Source of the DNA: CAWDZK01 sp963726615
GTDB lineage: Bacteria; Actinomycetota; Actinomycetes; JACCUZ01
Length of the DNA stretch: 64,000 bases
Assembly: GCA_963726615.1 (NCBI GenBank)
Contig: CAVSCX010000003.1
Location: 434,001-498,000 of the forward strand
Direction of reading: 5' to 3'
Shown here: positions 60,769-64,000 of the stretch, piece by piece
Layout: the number at the start of each line of letters is the position of its first letter
Numbering within the stretch: position 1 is the first letter of the stretch
The notes under the pieces: model-generated
The model's database searches: none
The model's input: the letters and a program-made list of their open reading frames with translations, nothing else
What the model was told of the DNA's origin: nothing
Position numbers and translations under genes: made by a program

Positions 60769-62266
60769 GTGCCAGCCACGATCACCCGCCTCGACGGCGG
60801 CACCCTCACCATCGACGACGACCGGCTCACCCAGCTGCGCGGCACGTTCCGCGGCGAGGTGGCGGTGCCGGGGGATGCCGGCTACGACGAGGCGCGGACC
60901 GGCGCGTTCAACGAGCTCTACTCCGACCGGCGACCCGGACTGGTCGTGCGCTGCACCGGCGCCGCCGACGTCGTCGACGCGGTCGACCTGGCTGCGGCCG
61001 AACACCTGCTCGTGGCGGTCCGCGGCGGCGGCCACAGCATCGCCGGCCACTCGAGCGTCGACGGGGGGCTGCTCCTCGACCTCTCCGCGATGAACGGCGT
61101 GTGGGTCGACCCCGACGCGCGGACCGTGACCGCACAGGGCGGCGCCACCTGGGGCGACGTCGACAGGGAGGCGCAGGCATTCGGCCTCGCCGTCCCCGGC
61201 GGCATCATCTCCACGACCGGCATCGGCGGCATCACCCTCGGCGGCGGCATCGGCTGGCTGCACCGCAAGCTCGGACTGTCCTGCGACAGCCTGCGCTCGG
61301 CCCAGCTCGTCACGGCCGACGGCCGGCTGGTCCGGGCCAGCGCCGAGGACGAGCCGGACCTGTTCTGGGCGCTGCGCGGCGGCGGCGGCAACTTCGGCGT
61401 AGTCGTGTTGATGGAGTTCGACGCCCACCCGGTCGGGCCGGTCGTGTTCAACGCCGCGCCGATCTACCCGATGGCCGCCGCGGCCGAGATCCTTCCGAGA
61501 TGGGTGGCCTGGACGCGTACGGCTCCCGAGGAGGTCACCAGCCGGGCGCTGTTCTGGACGTTCCCCGACGTCGATGCCCTGCCGCCCGAGCTCCGCGGTC
61601 AGGAGGCGTTGATCCTCGCAGCACTGCACTGCGGGTCGCCCGACGAGGGCGAGCAGGCTGCTGCAGCCACTGCGCGAGATGGGCGACCTCCTGTTCGACC
61701 TGAGCATGGCGCTGCCCTACCGCGCAGCGCAGTCCAACTTCGACCCGTTCTTCGCGAAGGGAGTCACCCGGAGCTACTGGAAGTCTCTGTACCTCGACGA
61801 CCTGGACGACGCGGCCTGCGAGCTGATCGTGCGGCGGGCGCTGGCACGGCCGCACCCCCTGACCCTGGTGCACGTCCCGCAGATGGGCGGCGCCACGTCG
61901 AGGATCGCGGCCGAGGAGTCGGGGTTCGGCGACCGCAGCGCGGCGTACATGCTCAGCGTCGACGGCAACTGGCTGGACCCGGCCGACGACCAGGCCGCCA
62001 TCAGCTGGACGCGCGGCTTCGTCGCCGAGGCGGCCCAGCTGCCGTCGGCGCGTGGCATCTACCTGAACTTCAGCGGTGAGGAAGCCCTCGACGGTGACCT
62101 CCGCGCCTCCGCGTTCGGCGCCAACCTCGCGCGGCTCACCCAGGTGAAGGACCGCTTCGACCCGGCGAACCTGTTCCGGCTCAACAACAACATCCCGCCG
62201 TCGCGGCAGCTGGAGCTGCCGGAGCAGCGGGTCACCCTCGAGTCGGAGCAGGTGCGCACCCGGTAG
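60769..62266 (+). pseudogene. FAD-linked oxidase (berberine-bridge type), frameshifted
   Basis: Two frames together make one BBE-type oxidoreductase of about 500 residues. The first (60769 to about 61665) has VRGGGHSIAGHSSVDGGLLL with the FAD-linking His, GLSCDSLRSAQLV with the second FAD-linking Cys, and the GGGGNFGVVV motif. The second (about 61650-62266) gives MGDLLFDLSMALPYRAAQSN and ends with the C-terminal BBE motif around VKDRFDPANLFRLNNNIPP. One extra base near 61650-61670 (within GCTGCTGCAG) breaks the frame; removing it restores EQALQPLREMGD. GTG start has GGGAGG upstream. Sequencing error is the alternative to true loss. Confidence 0.85.
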
Positions 62267-62283
62267 CCCGGTAGCCCGGTGAC

Positions 62284-62323
62284 GGACGGGGCCCTGCGCA
62301 TGGCCGTGCGTGCCGCCCCGTCC
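62284..62323. terminator. Hairpin after the FAD-linked oxidase
   Basis: GGACGGGGC and GCCCCGTCC form a perfect 9-bp stem around a 22-base loop, 18 bases after the stop codon of the oxidase and before the VOC gene. Confidence 0.55.
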
Positions 62324-62363
62324 AGCGACGCCCCGCGCGCATGGCTGCGGCAGGATGCATGCC

Positions 62364-62720
62364 ATGGAGCTGCGCTGGGACGCCGTGACCGTCGACTGCC
62401 GCGACCCGGAGGCGCTGGCCACGTTCTGGTGCGCACTCCTCGGCGTCCAGGTGCGAGGGACCTGGCAGCAGTACGTCGGGCTCCACCCGATGGCTCCCGG
62501 TCAACCGCGGCTGGTGCTGCAGCGCACCGACGACCCGCGACCTGCCAAGAACACGCTGCACCTCGACCTGCACGTCCCGTCCGTGGCCGAGCTTCCCGCC
62601 GCGGTCGAGCGCGCCCTGGGCCTCGGCGCCCGGCTTGTCGAGGAGCACGAGCAGGACGGCCAGTCGTGGCGGACCCTGGCCGATCCCGAGGGCAACCTGT
62701 TCTGCCTGGTCGCCGACTGA
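62364..62720 (+). CDS. VOC superfamily (glyoxalase-like) protein
   Basis: 118 residues. One beta-alpha-beta-beta-beta module pair: LRWDAVTVDCRDPEALATFW, then the YVGLHPM region, a central THLDLH-type strand (NTLHLDLHVPS) and the closing SWRTLADPEGNLFCLVAD. The last motif, with Asp-Pro-Glu-Gly-Asn, is typical of the Glyoxalase_6 subgroup in actinobacteria. Metal ligands may be His and Glu of these strands. Substrate unknown. ATG at 62364 with AGGA eight bases upstream; ATG at 62355 also possible. Convergent with the glycosyltransferase gene, 3 bp away. Confidence 0.8.
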   Translation: MELRWDAVTVDCRDPEALATFWCALLGVQVRGTWQQYVGLHPMAPGQPRLVLQRTDDPRPAKNTLHLDLHVPSVAELPAAVERALGLGARLVEEHEQDGQSWRTLADPEGNLFCLVAD

Positions 62721-62723
62721 GCG

Positions 62724-63962
62724 TCACGGACGCCGGCGGGCGAACACCCAGCGGCGGAGCAGCAGGAAGCGCAGCAGCGTCGCGGTGAGGTTGGCTGCCA
62801 CCAGGACGAGCAGCTCGACCGTTCGTGAGGGCACGGCCGCCCAGGTGTGCAGCGCCGCAAGCGACCCGCTGGTGAGCAGCAGCCCGAGGGCGAACACCGC
62901 CAGGCCCCCGGCATGGTGCCGGCCGCGTCGGTCGCGTCCGCGGACGCCGAACGTCAACCGCCGGTTCGCGGCCGTGTTGCCGAGGGCCGTGAGAAGCAGC
63001 GCGGTGAAGTTCGCCGCCTGCGCGCCGACCGCCGGACGGGCGGCGACGAAGAGCACGAGGTAGGCCAGCGTGCTCACCACACCGATCGCCGCGAATCGAA
63101 CCAGCTGCCGGGTCAGGGTCGCGGGCACCTCCGCCGGAGGTGCGAGCGGGGCGCGGCCGAGCTGCGACCGGACGGTGCTCAGCGGCAGCCGGCCAGCGGC
63201 AAGCGCGCGGCCGACGCGGGCGATGCCCCGTACGTCGGCGAGAGCCGTGGCCAGCACGTCGACCCGGCTGTCCGGGTCGTCGACCCAGTCGACCGGGACC
63301 TCGTGGATCCGCAGCCCGCTGCGCTCGGCGAGCACCAGCAGCTCGGTGTCGAAGAACCAGCCGGTGTCCTCGACCAGCGGCAGCAGGTGCTCGGCGACCT
63401 CGCGACGGATCGCCTTGAAGCCGCACTGCGCGTCGGAGAACCTCGCGGCCAGCGTCCCGCGCAGGAGCAGGTTGTAGCCACGCGAGATCACCTCACGCTT
63501 GGCGCCGCGGACGACGCGCGACCCGCGGTGCAGCCGGGTGCCGATCGCGATGTCGGAGTGTCCCGACACCAGCGACCCGACCAAGGGCAGCAGGGCGGAC
63601 AGGTCGGTGGACAGGTCGACGTCCATGTAGGCGAGCACGTCCGCGTCGGAGCGTGACCACACGTCACGCAGCGCGCGGCCGCGTCCCTTCTGCCTCAGGT
63701 GCACCACCCGGACGTGCGCCAGCTCGGCGGCCAGCGCGGACGCGATGTCGAAGGTCGTGTCCGTGCTCGCGTTGTCCGCGATGGTGATCCGGAACGTGTA
63801 CGGCAGCTGGGTCGACAGGTGCTGGTGCAGCCGGCGGACGCTGCCGGCCAGGTCGACCTCTTCGTTGAACACCGGCACGACCACGTCCAGCACCGGAGCC
63901 GGGACGAGAGGGCGCGCCGGGGCGGCGGTCGGCACCGCCGCCCGGTCGGCGAGGTCGGTCAT
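62724..63962 (-). CDS. GT2 glycosyltransferase fused to a GtrA domain
   Basis: 412 residues in two parts. Residues about 25-260 are a GT-A glycosyltransferase of the dolichol-phosphate-mannose-synthase type: LDVVVPVFNEEVDLAGSVRR, ITIADNASTDTTFDIA, the metal-binding AYMDVDLSTDLSALL, and DAQCGFKAIRREVAEHLL. Residues about 285-412 are a GtrA-like domain with four membrane segments. It should transfer a sugar from a nucleotide donor to a polyprenyl phosphate at the membrane and help flip it. ATG at 63962 is used. A short frame ending at 63967 upstream may be the tail of a preceding gene on the same strand. Confidence 0.9.
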   Translation of the reverse strand: MTDLADRAAVPTAAPARPLVPAPVLDVVVPVFNEEVDLAGSVRRLHQHLSTQLPYTFRITIADNASTDTTFDIASALAAELAHVRVVHLRQKGRGRALRDVWSRSDADVLAYMDVDLSTDLSALLPLVGSLVSGHSDIAIGTRLHRGSRVVRGAKREVISRGYNLLLRGTLAARFSDAQCGFKAIRREVAEHLLPLVEDTGWFFDTELLVLAERSGLRIHEVPVDWVDDPDSRVDVLATALADVRGIARVGRALAAGRLPLSTVRSQLGRAPLAPPAEVPATLTRQLVRFAAIGVVSTLAYLVLFVAARPAVGAQAANFTALLLTALGNTAANRRLTFGVRGRDRRGRHHAGGLAVFALGLLLTSGSLAALHTWAAVPSRTVELLVLVAANLTATLLRFLLLRRWVFARRRP

Positions 63963-64000
63963 GTCGTCACCGCTCCGGAGCCTGTGCCGGTGGAGTCGCC

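Noticed and set aside
63967..64000. Possible tail of another minus-strand gene (ends ATPPAQAPER then TGA)
   Set aside because: Only ten codons are visible, too few to support a gene call.

Overview
The window is a stretch of high-GC actinobacterial chromosome, densely packed with genes on both strands. The evidence is strong G/C third-position bias, many GTG and TTG starts, and actinobacterial marker families: DUF2530, DUF3027, DUF5808, LmeA/DUF2993, DisA next to RadA, ClpC, and an OtrA-like ribosomal protection GTPase. The genus cannot be fixed from sequence alone. I saw no rRNA or tRNA gene, insertion sequence, prophage, CRISPR array or plasmid function, so this looks like core chromosome with one large catabolic island.

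Layout. 0-9 kb: start of an NCS2 purine permease, DUF2530, a secreted protein with an internal duplication, DUF3027, an MFS transporter with an aldo/keto reductase, GNAT and HAD genes, and a secreted metallophosphoesterase. 8.4-12 kb: P5C reductase and proline dehydrogenase in one transcription unit beside an MFS transporter. 12-16 kb: a tetR-ABC-permease unit with a palindromic operator lying over a leaderless promoter, a DsrE-like protein and a membrane protein. 16-23 kb: a TetM/OtrA-like GTPase with a possible leader peptide, a methyltransferase, a TIM-barrel protein, Ppx/GppA, a Cys-rich conserved protein, a secreted beta-propeller and a PIG-L deacetylase. 23.5-31 kb: radA, disA, a decayed copy of the disA 3' end, DUF5808, cheB-cheR-cheW and mutY. 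31-35 kb: a three-gene ABC exporter whose start codon lies inside a repeated palindrome, and a methyltransferase. 35-39.8 kb: clpC, GNAT, an SDR-like protein without the catalytic Tyr, and an LmeA-like lipoprotein-type protein.

39.8-60.5 kb is a catabolic island. A nine-gene minus-strand unit encodes L-rhamnose uptake (substrate-binding protein, ATPase, two permeases), isomerase, bifunctional aldolase/dehydrogenase, kinase, a TIM-barrel epimerase and the mutarotase. A LacI regulator diverges from it and is followed at once by lutABC, so rhamnose can be taken through lactaldehyde and lactate to pyruvate. Next to it lies a dihydroxyacetone/glycerol module: glpF-dhaK-dhaL-ptsI, an IclR regulator, and dhaM-ptsH. 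It contains its own enzyme I and HPr, giving a complete PEP-to-DhaM phosphorelay. Matching operators are visible upstream of both parts of each regulon. 60.7-64 kb: a frameshifted FAD-linked oxidase, a VOC protein and a GT2-GtrA glycosyltransferase.

Several genes appear to be transcribed without a leader, with a TAnnnT box ending about 6-8 bases before the start codon.
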